This document shows, one piece after another, positions 1-9,231 of a stretch of 64,000 bases of DNA. The DNA comes from Halobacillus ihumii (GTDB lineage Bacteria > Bacillota > Bacilli > Bacillales > Halobacillaceae). Under the pieces are notes generated by a model, which saw only the letters and a list, made by a program, of their open reading frames with translations, did not search any database and was not told the origin of the DNA. The stretch is taken from NCBI RefSeq assembly GCF_902726645.1, contig NZ_CACVAO010000001.1:3606636-3670635 (forward strand), in the 5' to 3' direction. The translations under genes were made by a program, and so were the position numbers. Within the stretch, counting starts at the first letter, position 1. The number at the start of each line of letters is the position of its first letter.

Positions 1-1173
<1,173 letters not shown>

Positions 1174-1244
1174 TTGCTGAATACGTTCAGATGGTAACAT
1201 TGCTCCGATTCATTTTCGGTGGTTGAAAAGCAATAGCAAATATA

Positions 1245-1284
1245 AAAAAGCTGCATTTTCCGTTTGGAAAATGCAGCTTTTTAC
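1245..1284. terminator. Bidirectional hairpin terminator
   Basis: A perfect 17-bp stem (1245-1261 with 1266-1282) around a GTTT loop has an A-run on one side and a T-run on the other. It can end both the phosphotransferase gene and the converging transporter gene. Confidence 0.85.
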
Positions 1285-1320
1285 TGTTGGAACGAATTTG
1301 TACTGAACACTTAGTACTTT

Positions 1321-2559
1321 TTAACAGATGGAATCTTTCGGGCTTGGGTTGCTTAATCCGAAGATCGGCCGGATAAACAAGGCCAGATATGTTCCAGCCA
1401 GGGCCATAATCGCCCAGACCCAGCCGTGAAGGCTGAAGGAAGCAATGCCGCCAAAATAAGCGCCAATATTACAGCCGAACGCCAGACGTGCTCCATAACC
1501 CATAAGAATTCCGCCTAGTATAGACGAGGTCGCTACTCCAGGTTTGATTTTTCCTGGTTTAAAATTACCCTGGAAGCTTGCGGCAATGAAGGCACCTAAT
1601 ATGATCCCGAAATTCATCACACTGGTTGAATCAGCAAGGACAGTTTGATTTAAAGCTTCCGTATTCCCTTGCCAATATCCCCAGCTGGCCACATCTACTC
1701 CGAAGGTTTGCAGAAATTTTGATCCCCACAGGGCGAAAGCTGAAGTAATGCCCCATGGATTGCCGCGTACAGAAAGGGTGATCGCGTTGAGGACAGCTAA
1801 TACAACAGCTGCCACGAGCAACGGCCAAGCACCGCGCCAAATCTTTTTCCATCCTGAAGTCGTCTTCAGCGGAGCCATTTGCGGCGGGGTCTTTTTTCGG
1901 GCGATCTTGACTGTGATCGCATAAATACCTGCGAATACGGCGAGGTGCAGCACCCAGCCGCCTAAATAGCCGAGGCCTGTGCTTTCGGCCAGTGAAATCG
2001 CTGGGAGGGCAGGCAGTTCGCGCCAAAATATGATGTGGTAGGCACCAAGGACAGAGCCTACGATAAAGCCTAGCAAGGTCAGCACCATAGACGATTGGCC
2101 CCCACCAACTGTATAGAGCGTACCGGAAGCACAGCCTGAGCCCATTTGCATGCCGATTCCAAACATAAACGCACCGGCAATCATCCCGATACCAACAGGA
2201 GATACATAGCCAGAAGGTGTCGTACCAGTAAAGCTAAAACCGGTTGCGAGGATAATAGCAAATAGAGTTGTTGCTACAGCGAGCATAACCATATGGGCCT
2301 GCAATCCCTGCACATTTCCGACTGACATTAATCGTCGGAAGGCAGAAGTAAAGCCAAACTTAGCATATAAGAGAGTAAGGCCAAAGGCGATTCCGATAAT
2401 AAATAAGATTCCTTGCGTAACGGTCGTTATCGAAACGATTGTTATAAATAAAAGGAGTGCAGCCAGAATACCTAGAATCACTAACGGTTTTTGCACGGGG
2501 TTTAATGGAGCAACCATTGTCGTGGATTGTTTATTCCACGGTTTTAATTGGGTAGCCAT
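1321..2559 (-). CDS. YeeE/YedE family (TsuA-like) thiosulfate/sulfur transporter
   Basis: This is a 412-residue polytopic membrane protein with about ten hydrophobic helices. The family signatures are present: MGSGCASGTLYTVGGG in the middle and ARLAFGCNIGAYFGG near the C-terminus. In TsuA the conserved cysteines in such loops relay thiosulfate through the pore. The start is set at the ATG at 2559 because AAGGAGG lies 5-6 bases upstream; the upstream in-frame extension lacks a ribosome site. It stands alone, with no TusA/TsuB partner next to it, so thiosulfate specificity is an inference from family membership. Confidence 0.85.
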   Translation of the reverse strand: MATQLKPWNKQSTTMVAPLNPVQKPLVILGILAALLLFITIVSITTVTQGILFIIGIAFGLTLLYAKFGFTSAFRRLMSVGNVQGLQAHMVMLAVATTLFAIILATGFSFTGTTPSGYVSPVGIGMIAGAFMFGIGMQMGSGCASGTLYTVGGGQSSMVLTLLGFIVGSVLGAYHIIFWRELPALPAISLAESTGLGYLGGWVLHLAVFAGIYAITVKIARKKTPPQMAPLKTTSGWKKIWRGAWPLLVAAVVLAVLNAITLSVRGNPWGITSAFALWGSKFLQTFGVDVASWGYWQGNTEALNQTVLADSTSVMNFGIILGAFIAASFQGNFKPGKIKPGVATSSILGGILMGYGARLAFGCNIGAYFGGIASFSLHGWVWAIMALAGTYLALFIRPIFGLSNPSPKDSIC

Positions 2560-2754
2560 ATTAATCCTCCTTATTCCTAGTTGTAAACTTTGTTTTAAGA
2601 TCGTCATTATCATAAAATAACTGAACCTATTTGTAAAACTATTGAACTCGAAATCAATTTTTATTAAAAATAGCGAATAATTTTTAAATTTAAGGTTAAA
2701 TTGTAAAAAGAACGGGTATAGAAATGGATAGTTACATAAAGGATGGTGAATAAA

Positions 2755-2994
2755 TTGGCAACAAGTAAGAAATCATGGCATGTTATTTTCTTGCTGAAAA
2801 GTGACCGGGTCGTTGCTCACGATCTTGATTTAAGCGAGGAAATGACAGAACGGGAAACCTCTGAATTTATTGTGAAACAGCTTGAAAAAGGAGAATGGTG
2901 GTTTTTAGAAGACGGCGTAGCGATTCACACAAATAGTGTGGAAAGCTTCTATCTAGATAAGGCAGCCAGGCGTACACGTTTCTCACGGGAATAG
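2755..2994 (+). CDS. Small hypothetical protein
   Basis: A 79-residue soluble protein that I do not recognise. It has a W/F-rich core (KSWHVIFLL, EKGEWWFLEDGVAIH) and a basic C-terminal tail. The TTG at 2755 is preferred because AAAGGATGGTG sits about 8 bases ahead; the ATG at 2743 lies inside that ribosome site. It is a single gene with its own terminator, divergent from the YeeE-type transporter. Confidence 0.65.
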   Translation: MATSKKSWHVIFLLKSDRVVAHDLDLSEEMTERETSEFIVKQLEKGEWWFLEDGVAIHTNSVESFYLDKAARRTRFSRE

Positions 2995-3011
2995 TTTGAT
3001 AATAAAGGTAA

Positions 3012-3043
3012 GGCCAGCTCTCAATAGGAGCTGGCCTTTTTTT
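3012..3043 (+). terminator. Hairpin terminator
   Basis: A 9-bp perfect stem GGCCAGCTC/GAGCTGGCC with a 7-base loop is followed by seven Ts. Confidence 0.9.
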
Positions 3044-3060
3044 GTGGGTTGGATAATGGG

Positions 3061-3207
3061 TTCTACCCTAAATAAATAGAATTCTCCCCTAAATGAATAA
3101 GATTCGGCCGAAACTCTGGAAGGTTCGGCCGAGGCAGTTGAGGATTCGACCCATAACGAGCATTATTCTTCCCTAACAGCAAAAGATTCTTCCCAAGCTG
3201 CTATTAC
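3061..3207. repeat. 21-bp degenerate tandem repeat, seven units
   Basis: The trinucleotide TTC recurs at 3061, 3082, 3103, 3124, 3145, 3166 and 3187, an exact 21-base period. Read on the minus strand, units encode a degenerate heptad LG-K/E-N-xxx (LGKNLLL, LGKNNAR, YGSNPQL, LGENSIY). A stop interrupts the last unit and no start with a ribosome site is visible. It fills the gap between two converging genes. Confidence 0.85.
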
Positions 3208-3230
3208 CTTGCAAAACGACGTGCCCAACC

Positions 3231-3707
3231 TCAGGATTCCAGTATTTTTACTTGAATTTGCTGACGTCCAAACTGTAAGGCTTCATCTAGTTCGCTCATG
3301 AAGATGTCAATTCGGTTCCCTTCAATTGCACCGCCAATATCTCCTGCAATAGCGACCCCATAACCAGGAACTTTGACTTTAGAGCCCAGCGGAATCACAT
3401 CGGGGTCAACGGCAATTACTTTTTTGTCAGGATTGGCAAACAGGTCGATGCCCGTATAGGTTGTCCCGCTGCATCCTTCGCAGCTAGCTGTATAAGCTGT
3501 TGCCTCAACATTAACGACTCTTTTCACCTTGTCAAATCGTTCATGATTGGATGATTTTTTATCAAGGTCGAGTGTTTTCGTTTCGGCTTTATGAATAACT
3601 TCTTCTGCAACTTCATCTGCATGAACAGCTGAAGAAGCTGGATCTATATAGGGTAAACCAATTAAATAGATAAATAGAAATGATAGCGTTATGATAGATG
3701 CTCTCAT
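3231..3707 (-). CDS. Secreted 3D-domain protein (cell-wall active, YocH/YuiC type)
   Basis: A 158-residue protein with an N-terminal signal peptide of about 30 residues ending in an AVHA-type site. The C-terminal half is a 3D domain with the motifs VEATAYTA, TYTGIDL, VIAVDPDVIPLG and AGDIGGAIEGNRIDIF, which carry the three conserved aspartates. The family is related to MltA-type lytic transglycosylases and acts on peptidoglycan outside the cell, for example in stationary-phase survival. No LysM or SH3b anchoring domain is present, so it is a minimal version. The start is supported by AAAGGGGGC eight bases upstream. Confidence 0.85.
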   Translation of the reverse strand: MRASIITLSFLFIYLIGLPYIDPASSAVHADEVAEEVIHKAETKTLDLDKKSSNHERFDKVKRVVNVEATAYTASCEGCSGTTYTGIDLFANPDKKVIAVDPDVIPLGSKVKVPGYGVAIAGDIGGAIEGNRIDIFMSELDEALQFGRQQIQVKILES

Positions 3708-3879
3708 GACTTTTGCCCCCTTTCTTTTTCAGTCACTTGAGCATTATAACAACAGCGAGGACACTAAACAATTAAAAAAGTCCTACAATATGATTGCAGT
3801 TCTGTTACAAAACAACCATCCTTTACATGGACAGGAAGGACTTGCTAACTATATTGAAAATTGGCTGTGTAGGGTGTTT

Positions 3880-4389
3880 CTATTCTTCTAGTTTGTGAAC
3901 CTTTATCGAGTTAAGAGCGGGCTTGCTATAGATACTATTCTTGCCAAAGTCGACAAAGGCTGAAAGAACGAACTCTTGATCAGGCTTGTCCATAGGAAGG
4001 TCAAGATGCATCTGCTCGATTCTGACTTTCTGGTTCCGTTGCAAGCAAGAGTCTTCTTGACGAGTATGCAGTCTTATTTCCCCATCATCATCGATTATTT
4101 TGCCCCATCGTTTGAGACCTGACATGGAAGAGGTACTCTTGCCAACACAATCTCCATTCAACTCACCTTCAATGGAAGAGTAGAGAGTGAAGATCAACTC
4201 TGGCATCGGTAAATCATTTTGCGTAAGGTTTTCTACCGTGAATTTAAGGTGAATTCGAATGTTTTCATGACGATGGTCGATGATCAGGTTGTGTGTGAAA
4301 TAGCCGAACACGAGCCTCGGCTGATTCAGCACGCTGTCCAAGTGTTGAACCCGACCGTTTAGCCTGTCTGTAAATCGTTCTCCATTCAT
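3880..4389 (-). CDS. Hypothetical protein, probable beta-sandwich
   Basis: A 169-residue soluble protein with alternating hydrophobic strands (LVFGYFTHNLII, IRIHLKFTVENLT, ELIFTLYSSIEGE, EFVLSAFVDFG) typical of an all-beta fold. No signal peptide, membrane segment or catalytic motif is visible and I do not recognise the family. The second ATG (MNGERF) is chosen because AAAAGGAG lies 9 bases before it; the first ATG directly abuts that site. Confidence 0.65.
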   Translation of the reverse strand: MNGERFTDRLNGRVQHLDSVLNQPRLVFGYFTHNLIIDHRHENIRIHLKFTVENLTQNDLPMPELIFTLYSSIEGELNGDCVGKSTSSMSGLKRWGKIIDDDGEIRLHTRQEDSCLQRNQKVRIEQMHLDLPMDKPDQEFVLSAFVDFGKNSIYSKPALNSIKVHKLEE

Positions 4390-4479
4390 TACCTTCATCT
4401 CCTTTTAATGATTACTAGAAAAATTGAAGTATTACTAGTATATGAGGGGACGGATGGAATATGGCTTATTTTAATCTAA

Positions 4480-4510
4480 ATGGACCGCTCCTTAAGCAGG
4501 AGCGGTCCAT
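4480..4510. terminator. Perfect hairpin, likely terminator for the small minus-strand gene
   Basis: A 13-bp perfect stem (4480-4492 with 4498-4510) surrounds a 5-base loop. Its T-run is weak (TTTAGATT on the minus strand), so termination strength is uncertain. Confidence 0.55.
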
Positions 4511-4529
4511 GATTATTTATAATAGAAGA

Positions 4530-4622
4530 TCATCGTTCTGTTCGGCGTTTCTTTCCACAGCAGGAGGTGCGCTTCCTAGGTGTTTTTTTCTGAGGGCGTA
4601 CTTTTTCTGGACGGTCGCTCAA
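4530..4622 (-). CDS. Candidate 30-residue basic peptide
   Basis: A TTG start is preceded by AAAGGAG with an 8-base gap. The peptide has 13 Lys/Arg residues out of 30 and a CCG motif near the end (RTSCCGKKRR). A strong hairpin lies 20 bases downstream. This gene-like layout supports expression. The composition suggests binding to nucleic acid or another acidic partner, which is inference only. Confidence 0.5.
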   Translation of the reverse strand: MSDRPEKVRPQKKTPRKRTSCCGKKRRTER

Positions 4623-4784
4623 TGAGAACACTCCTTTCGAAAAATATGAATCTGAATAGGAAAGACTATTGTTTATCCTATGCATCGGAATAAGAAGGGG
4701 CCCGTGTGTTCAACTAATTTGTCAAAAAAGCTAAAAATATAAGTCGAAAATGCTAAAAATGGCGGTCGGTAATAGGGAAAATCA

Positions 4785-4793
4785 TGATATAAT
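4785..4793 (+). promoter_or_regulatory. Extended -10 promoter for the zinc-ribbon/protease pair
   Basis: TGATATAAT forms an extended -10 element about 60 bases ahead of the coding region, with no convincing -35. Confidence 0.4.
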
Positions 4794-4855
4794 GTTCTTG
4801 TTATGTTCGCTAATAAAATTAACTATATTTTAGGAAATAAAAGGAGGACGGGCCC

Positions 4856-6025
4856 ATCAAATATTGTGAAGAATGTGGAAGTGGAAATAGCCCGGGCTCG
4901 CATTATTGCTCCCAGTGTGGTGAAAAATTAAAGTGTGAAGATTCATCTATTCCCGTGAACTTCGAACCCTCTGCGCATAGGAAGCGGAAGTGGACTATTA
5001 TTGCACCTCTTCTTACCCTCATTCTTGCTTTAGGGGGAATTGGTCTTACATATATGTATGAAAAGAATGTAAATGAAGAAACGCTTGCGATCAAAAAAGA
5101 AGCTGAACAGGCTGCCTTAAAGGGAAAGTATGAAAAGGCTGAGTCGATGTTATCTGAGGCAATCGAGAAACGGCCTGATTTTACAGCGCTTCAACAGGAT
5201 TTAACAAGCGTGCGTTCTGTTCTAGTTATGAATAATGATCTCAATAAAGTGGCGGAATATATTAAAAATAGCCGGCTGGAAGAGGCCGAAACAAGTTTAG
5301 CAACTATTCAAAAACAAATTTATAATGAGCAAAGTCAGCTATCCGTAACGCTGATTCCTAAAGTTGAACGACTAACTTCAAAGATAACAATCGGTGAAAT
5401 TAACAATCAACTAAAGCATTTGACCAATATTGATGAGTTAGCTGATAAGTTAAATACGCTGTCAGGGTTGGATTTGAAAGAAGCAGCTCGTGCCCGTAGT
5501 AAAATTAACGAAAAAATTGTTTCGATTGCTGCTAAAAAAGCGGAAGCGGCCATGGCTGACAAGCAATATAACGAGGCAATCGCTACGGTAGATGAAGGGC
5601 TGCAGTACGTCGTGAACAATGAAAAGCTGATTCAATTAAAGAATCGAGTTAAACAGGAACAGCAAGCTTTCGAGCAGCGTCAGGAAGAACGGATTAAGCA
5701 TGCCATGGAGAAAGCAGCCGAAGAGGATCTTATGAATCGAAAACATGCAGTGAAAGTACTCGAAGTCAAAGCTTCTAAAGATGAGTATGGAGATATCAAA
5801 GTAACCGGTGAAATCGGCAGTGAAGCGACGAAAATCGTCAGCTCCATTAAGGTGACATTTGAATTGAAAAATAAAGATGATGAAGTTGTGAAGACGGGTA
5901 CAGCTGAAGTTTATCCGATGTATGTTAATCCAGGAGACAAGGGCAAGTTTGAGAAAATGTATTATGAGCTTAAAGAAGAAGAAGTAACAGTAAACATTAC
6001 GAATGTTGAGTGGTACGTAGAATAG
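4856..6025 (+). CDS. Zinc-ribbon membrane protein with TPR-like region and C-terminal FxLYD-like domain; apparent ATC start
   Basis: Read from 4856 the protein has 389 residues. It begins with a zinc ribbon (YCEECGSG, then HYCSQCGEKLKC), followed by one membrane helix (about residues 42-62), a helical repeat region rich in A/E/K, and a beta-rich end resembling FxLYD domains. The architecture recalls YvbJ/TcaA-type envelope proteins. AAGGAGG at 4841-4847 places the start at ATC 4856, eight bases downstream. An in-frame TAA at 4838 excludes an earlier start, and the next usable start (GTG 4955) would remove the whole ribbon. The following protease gene begins 11 bases after the stop, so the two probably form one operon. 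Confidence 0.75.
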   Translation: MKYCEECGSGNSPGSHYCSQCGEKLKCEDSSIPVNFEPSAHRKRKWTIIAPLLTLILALGGIGLTYMYEKNVNEETLAIKKEAEQAALKGKYEKAESMLSEAIEKRPDFTALQQDLTSVRSVLVMNNDLNKVAEYIKNSRLEEAETSLATIQKQIYNEQSQLSVTLIPKVERLTSKITIGEINNQLKHLTNIDELADKLNTLSGLDLKEAARARSKINEKIVSIAAKKAEAAMADKQYNEAIATVDEGLQYVVNNEKLIQLKNRVKQEQQAFEQRQEERIKHAMEKAAEEDLMNRKHAVKVLEVKASKDEYGDIKVTGEIGSEATKIVSSIKVTFELKNKDDEVVKTGTAEVYPMYVNPGDKGKFEKMYYELKEEEVTVNITNVEWYVE

Positions 6026-6036
6026 GAGGACGGCAT

Positions 6037-7173
6037 ATGGACCGAAGATGGCTCATAAGCCTGATTGTGGTGCTCTTATGTATAGGGGCCGGAATTGGGG
6101 GCAGTGTTTACGTCAAGAACAGTGTCCCAAAGCAGCTTGAAGCAAGCTCCAAGCTTAGTCAGCCCGTCTCGAAGCAAGACAGTAAGACCATGGCGAAGAG
6201 CACTCAGGATATTATTTATGAATCTCAGAAATTGGTTGTCCAAATCGAGCTGGAAAATGGATCGATCGGGTCCGGGTTCCTCTATAATAAACAAGGGGAT
6301 GTGATCACAAACGCCCACGTGGTGGCTAATGCCAAAGAAGTGACCATCGTCACAGCTGATTCCAAGGAAATGAAAGGGGAAGTGATTGGGATTAGCCGAA
6401 CGACAGATGTAGCGGTTGTTCGAGTCCCTGGCCTTAAAGATCGAGCCCCTCTGCCAATTGATACGAACTCAGATGTGGAACTTTTGACGGAAGTGCTTGC
6501 GCTTGGGAGTCCGCTTGGTTTGCAAAATACGGTCACTACCGGGGAAATCAGCGGTCTTAACCGAAACTTTGAACTCGCGCCATTCACTTATGAAAATGTT
6601 TATCAAATTTCCGCGCCGATTTCACCAGGCAATAGCGGCGGTCCGCTGTTAAATGGGAAAACGGGGGAAGTGATTGGCATTAATTCGGCAAAACTTGGTC
6701 AGGAAACCATTGGGTTTAGTATCCCGATTCTCGATATCCTTCCCATGGTGAAAAAATGGTCGCAATCTCCTATGAAGGAACTGCCCGAATTTCCTGAGTT
6801 GAAGGCTAAGGGGGAGAAGAATACTCCTGTTCATAGCACAGATGCGGATCAAGCCACCTATGTTGTGCAATACTTTTACGATAGTATAAACCAGGGTGAC
6901 TTTGTGACTGCCTACTCGTTATTAGGAAGTAAGTGGCAAAGCAACACATCTTATGAAGAGTTTCGTGCCAGCTACAACCAGAAACTGTCTGCAAAGATCG
7001 ATCATATCGTAGCTGACCCTGTAGAAGGGGAGAACGTGGAAGTGACAGCTTTTGTTACAGCAGAAGAAACGAAAACAGGCAGCGTTGAAATGAAAAAATA
7101 TAAGTACCATTATATAGTTGGCTTCGAAAATGATCAGATGAAAATAATCTCTGGCAGTGAAGAACAAATCTAA
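6037..7173 (+). CDS. HtrA-like trypsin-type serine protease without PDZ domain, membrane anchored
   Basis: A 378-residue protein with an N-terminal membrane anchor (LISLIVVLLCIGAGIGGSVY) and a trypsin-like domain. The catalytic triad is visible: His in DVITNAHVVANA, Asp in TTDVAVVRV, Ser in SPGNSGGPLLNG. Unlike HtrA/HtrB of B. subtilis, no PDZ domain follows. Instead the last 105 residues resemble an NTF2/DUF4878-type fold (QYFYDSINQGDFVTAYSLL). It should act outside the membrane in envelope protein quality control or processing. The ATG at 6037 has AGGAGG seven bases upstream. It probably works with the zinc-ribbon protein encoded just before it. Confidence 0.88.
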   Translation: MDRRWLISLIVVLLCIGAGIGGSVYVKNSVPKQLEASSKLSQPVSKQDSKTMAKSTQDIIYESQKLVVQIELENGSIGSGFLYNKQGDVITNAHVVANAKEVTIVTADSKEMKGEVIGISRTTDVAVVRVPGLKDRAPLPIDTNSDVELLTEVLALGSPLGLQNTVTTGEISGLNRNFELAPFTYENVYQISAPISPGNSGGPLLNGKTGEVIGINSAKLGQETIGFSIPILDILPMVKKWSQSPMKELPEFPELKAKGEKNTPVHSTDADQATYVVQYFYDSINQGDFVTAYSLLGSKWQSNTSYEEFRASYNQKLSAKIDHIVADPVEGENVEVTAFVTAEETKTGSVEMKKYKYHYIVGFENDQMKIISGSEEQI

Positions 7174-7177
7174 ATAG

Positions 7178-7214
7178 AAATGATCCCTTTTGACATAAAA
7201 AGGGATCATTTTTT
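7178..7214 (+). terminator. Hairpin terminator
   Basis: A 14-bp stem AAATGATCCCTTTT with its complement is followed by a T-run. Confidence 0.85.
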
Positions 7215-7283
7215 ATATTTAATTTGCAAAAAAACTGTGGCGAAACTTTTATAAACACATAAAATGTAACTATAACTAAAAAA

Positions 7284-7313
7284 GTTGCACTAAGGAAAGT
7301 TTTGCACTACACT
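7284..7313 (+). promoter_or_regulatory. Promoter overlapped by an MntR-like operator
   Basis: TTGCAC at 7285 and TACACT at 7308 are spaced by 17 bases. GTTGCACTAAGGAAAG at 7284-7299 matches the B. subtilis MntR box TTTGCCTTAAGGAAAC at 12 of 16 positions and covers the -35. A second DtxR-like half-palindrome, TTAGGTTAACTAG, lies at 7318-7330. Both suggest manganese-dependent repression. Confidence 0.55.
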
Positions 7314-7345
7314 ATGGTTAGGTTAACTAGAAGGAGAGAGGATGT

Positions 7346-8152
7346 ATGGATGAATTATTGCTTGCGTTTGGCCTAACATTAATGGCTGGATTAGCCACTG
7401 GAATCGGAAGTGTGCTGGCCTTCTTTACATCGACTACCAACACAAGATTTCTGTCGGTAGCGCTGGGATTCTCAGCAGGCGTCATGATCTATGTATCGAT
7501 GGTTGAGATCTTTTTTAAAGCCAAAGAATCACTTGTCGGGAGCATAGGCGTCCAAGCGGGAAGCTGGGTCACGGTCGCGAGCTTCTTCGGCGGGATGCTT
7601 GTCATTGCCATTATCGATAAAGCTATTCCAAAACAGGGGAACCCCCATGAACCAAAAAATGTAGAGGATATGTCCAAACCTCGTGCTGATGTTAAGAATC
7701 AGCAGTTGTTAAAGATGGGAACGTTCACAGCGCTGGCTATTGCGATCCACAATTTCCCAGAAGGAATTGCCACGTTCACTTCTGCCTTGCAGGATCCGTC
7801 GCTTGGGATTGCCATTGCGATCGCGATTGCGATTCACAACATTCCAGAGGGGATTGCTGTTTCAGTGCCGATTTATTATGCAACAGGTGATCGCAAGAAA
7901 GCTTTCAAATTATCTTTCCTGTCAGGATTATCTGAACCTGTGGGGGCGATCGCTGCGTACTTAATTCTGATGCCGTTTCTTAGTGATACATTATTCGGTA
8001 TCCTGTTCGCCGGAGTGGCGGGTATTATGGTGTTTATCTCGTTAGATGAACTGCTGCCGGCTTCCCGGCAATATGGAGAAGCGCATTTGTCTATCTATGG
8101 TGTAGTGGGCGGTATGGCGGTAATGGCTGTCAGTTTATTATTATTTATATAA
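7346..8152 (+). CDS. ZIP family metal transporter (ZupT-like)
   Basis: A 268-residue protein with eight predicted helices. The ZIP metal motifs are duplicated: [10 protein letters not shown] in helix 4 and [10 protein letters not shown] in helix 5, with SEPVGA in helix 6. Family members import Zn, Fe, Mn or Co down a gradient. The MntR-like operator in front suggests that manganese is the regulated cargo here, which is inference. It is a single-gene unit ended by a strong shared hairpin. Confidence 0.92.
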   Translation: MDELLLAFGLTLMAGLATGIGSVLAFFTSTTNTRFLSVALGFSAGVMIYVSMVEIFFKAKESLVGSIGVQAGSWVTVASFFGGMLVIAIIDKAIPKQGNPHEPKNVEDMSKPRADVKNQQLLKMGTFTALAIAIHNFPEGIATFTSALQDPSLGIAIAIAIAIHNIPEGIAVSVPIYYATGDRKKAFKLSFLSGLSEPVGAIAAYLILMPFLSDTLFGILFAGVAGIMVFISLDELLPASRQYGEAHLSIYGVVGGMAVMAVSLLLFI

Positions 8153-8161
8153 ACAAAAATG

Positions 8162-8193
8162 GCTGGGCGGAAACTGATTTCCGCCCAGCTTTA
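8162..8193. terminator. Bidirectional hairpin terminator
   Basis: A 12-bp perfect stem GCTGGGCGGAAA/TTTCCGCCCAGC with a 4-base loop lies between converging genes. The better U-tract is on the minus strand. Confidence 0.85.
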
Positions 8194-8778
8194 TTAGTAA
8201 GTTCGTTCTTCGATTAAGTCATCGATTACTGTGGCAATCTTATGTTTGGAGCGTTGAATTAATCGCCAATTTAAATAGATTGTTCGCTTGTCTTTATATC
8301 CTAACCTCAGGTTGTCGGGCTCAGGTAAGATTGTCCATTTATGGAAGGTGCTAAACTTTTCCTCTGCCTTTTCTTTCAGCCACTCTTCTTTTACTCGTTC
8401 AAGTTCATTTTGCCGGTCTTGCTGTGCGAGTTGTTCAGGGTATGTGAAATAAAACTTCCCTTTGCTAAAATGGAAACTTACCGCAGAGCCTGCTTCCATT
8501 ATGACTTGATAGGAACGCCCTAAGTACGTGATTCGAACTGGCTGCTCAGTTTCCAATTCGACTGTTTTATAAAGATCATGATGGAGTTTTTGCCATTTCT
8601 CCTTCATCCATTGCGTTTTTTTATGTAAAAAGTTTTCTACCTTGCTCGATGGCTTCGCTGCAGGTGCTGTTACCTGTACGCCATTTAAATCATCCAAATA
8701 AATTTTAATAAAATGAACATCGGATAATGTTGTTAACGTATACTCAATTTTCCTTTGTTCGTCTTCGATGATGGGCAT
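8194..8778 (-). CDS. YgjP-like (DUF45, M48-related) protein lacking the HExxH active site
   Basis: A 194-residue protein whose order of segments matches YgjP-like metallopeptidases: YLGRSYQV, then EEWLKEKAEEKF, then YKDKRTIYLNWRLIQRSKHKIATVI. In normal members this is followed by VHELCHL...H, the zinc site. Here the protein ends with DDLIEERTY, with no histidine pair and no remaining coding sequence before the terminator. It is either a catalytically dead relative or the product of an old C-terminal truncation. The reading frame is otherwise intact and has a ribosome site (AAGAAAGGGG). Confidence 0.6.
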   Translation of the reverse strand: MPIIEDEQRKIEYTLTTLSDVHFIKIYLDDLNGVQVTAPAAKPSSKVENFLHKKTQWMKEKWQKLHHDLYKTVELETEQPVRITYLGRSYQVIMEAGSAVSFHFSKGKFYFTYPEQLAQQDRQNELERVKEEWLKEKAEEKFSTFHKWTILPEPDNLRLGYKDKRTIYLNWRLIQRSKHKIATVIDDLIEERTY

Positions 8779-8886
8779 AATAATCCCCTTTCTTGTTATC
8801 TATGAAGTAAGTAATTACTGTTCTTTTCTATATTGAACTTGAGATCAGTGGTTTACCGCTAGGATCTGGTTAAGGTTCTGTATTTT

Positions 8887-9097
8887 TTAAGTAAAAGGAC
8901 GAACGATGTGTTGTTTTAGCGGAGAAAATATATGGAGACTCCTGCGGGAGGAAAGGCCTAGGTGAGGCCTCGCAGTGCGCCAGCACGAGGAGACTCAACA
9001 GCCGCCCGCGGAAAGCGAAGTATATTTTCGTAGCGGTTTTTATGCACCAATCATAGTTTTTACTTAGTTTGGATTTACATTTGGTATAAACAATTTT
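8887..9097. repeat. Dispersed modular repeat, copy 1 (inner module plus right flank)
   Basis: This copy shares long stretches with 52406-52712, such as CTCCTGCGGGAGGAAAGGCC and CGCGGAAAGCGAAGTATATT. The inner module is bounded by AGCG on both sides and has inverted ends (GAAAATATA and TATATTTTC). The left outer arm seen in the copy at 52406 is missing. The surrounding gene-free stretch 8779-9231 shows nothing else I can identify. Confidence 0.85.
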
Positions 9098-9189
9098 GTA
9101 CTAACCCCACGGAAAGCGAGTTATTTCCCCAAACCACCTTCTTCTCATTACTATTTTAATAGAGAGCGAGAAAGGCGTCAAAACAGACA

Positions 9190-9228
9190 CATAGCCCGAA
9201 GACCTATAAAAGAGGTCTCCGGGCTATG
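9190..9228 (-). terminator. Hairpin terminator of the YjcZ-type gene
   Basis: A long stem pairs CATAGCCCG with CGGGCTATG, and AGACCT with AGGTCT, interrupted by one mismatch. It lies directly after the small gene on the minus strand. Confidence 0.7.
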
Positions 9229-9231
9229 AGC

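Noticed and set aside
3691..3891. 66-codon plus-strand frame between two minus-strand genes
   Set aside because: It overlaps the start and ribosome site of the 3D-domain gene, has no ribosome site of its own and shows no recognisable protein pattern.
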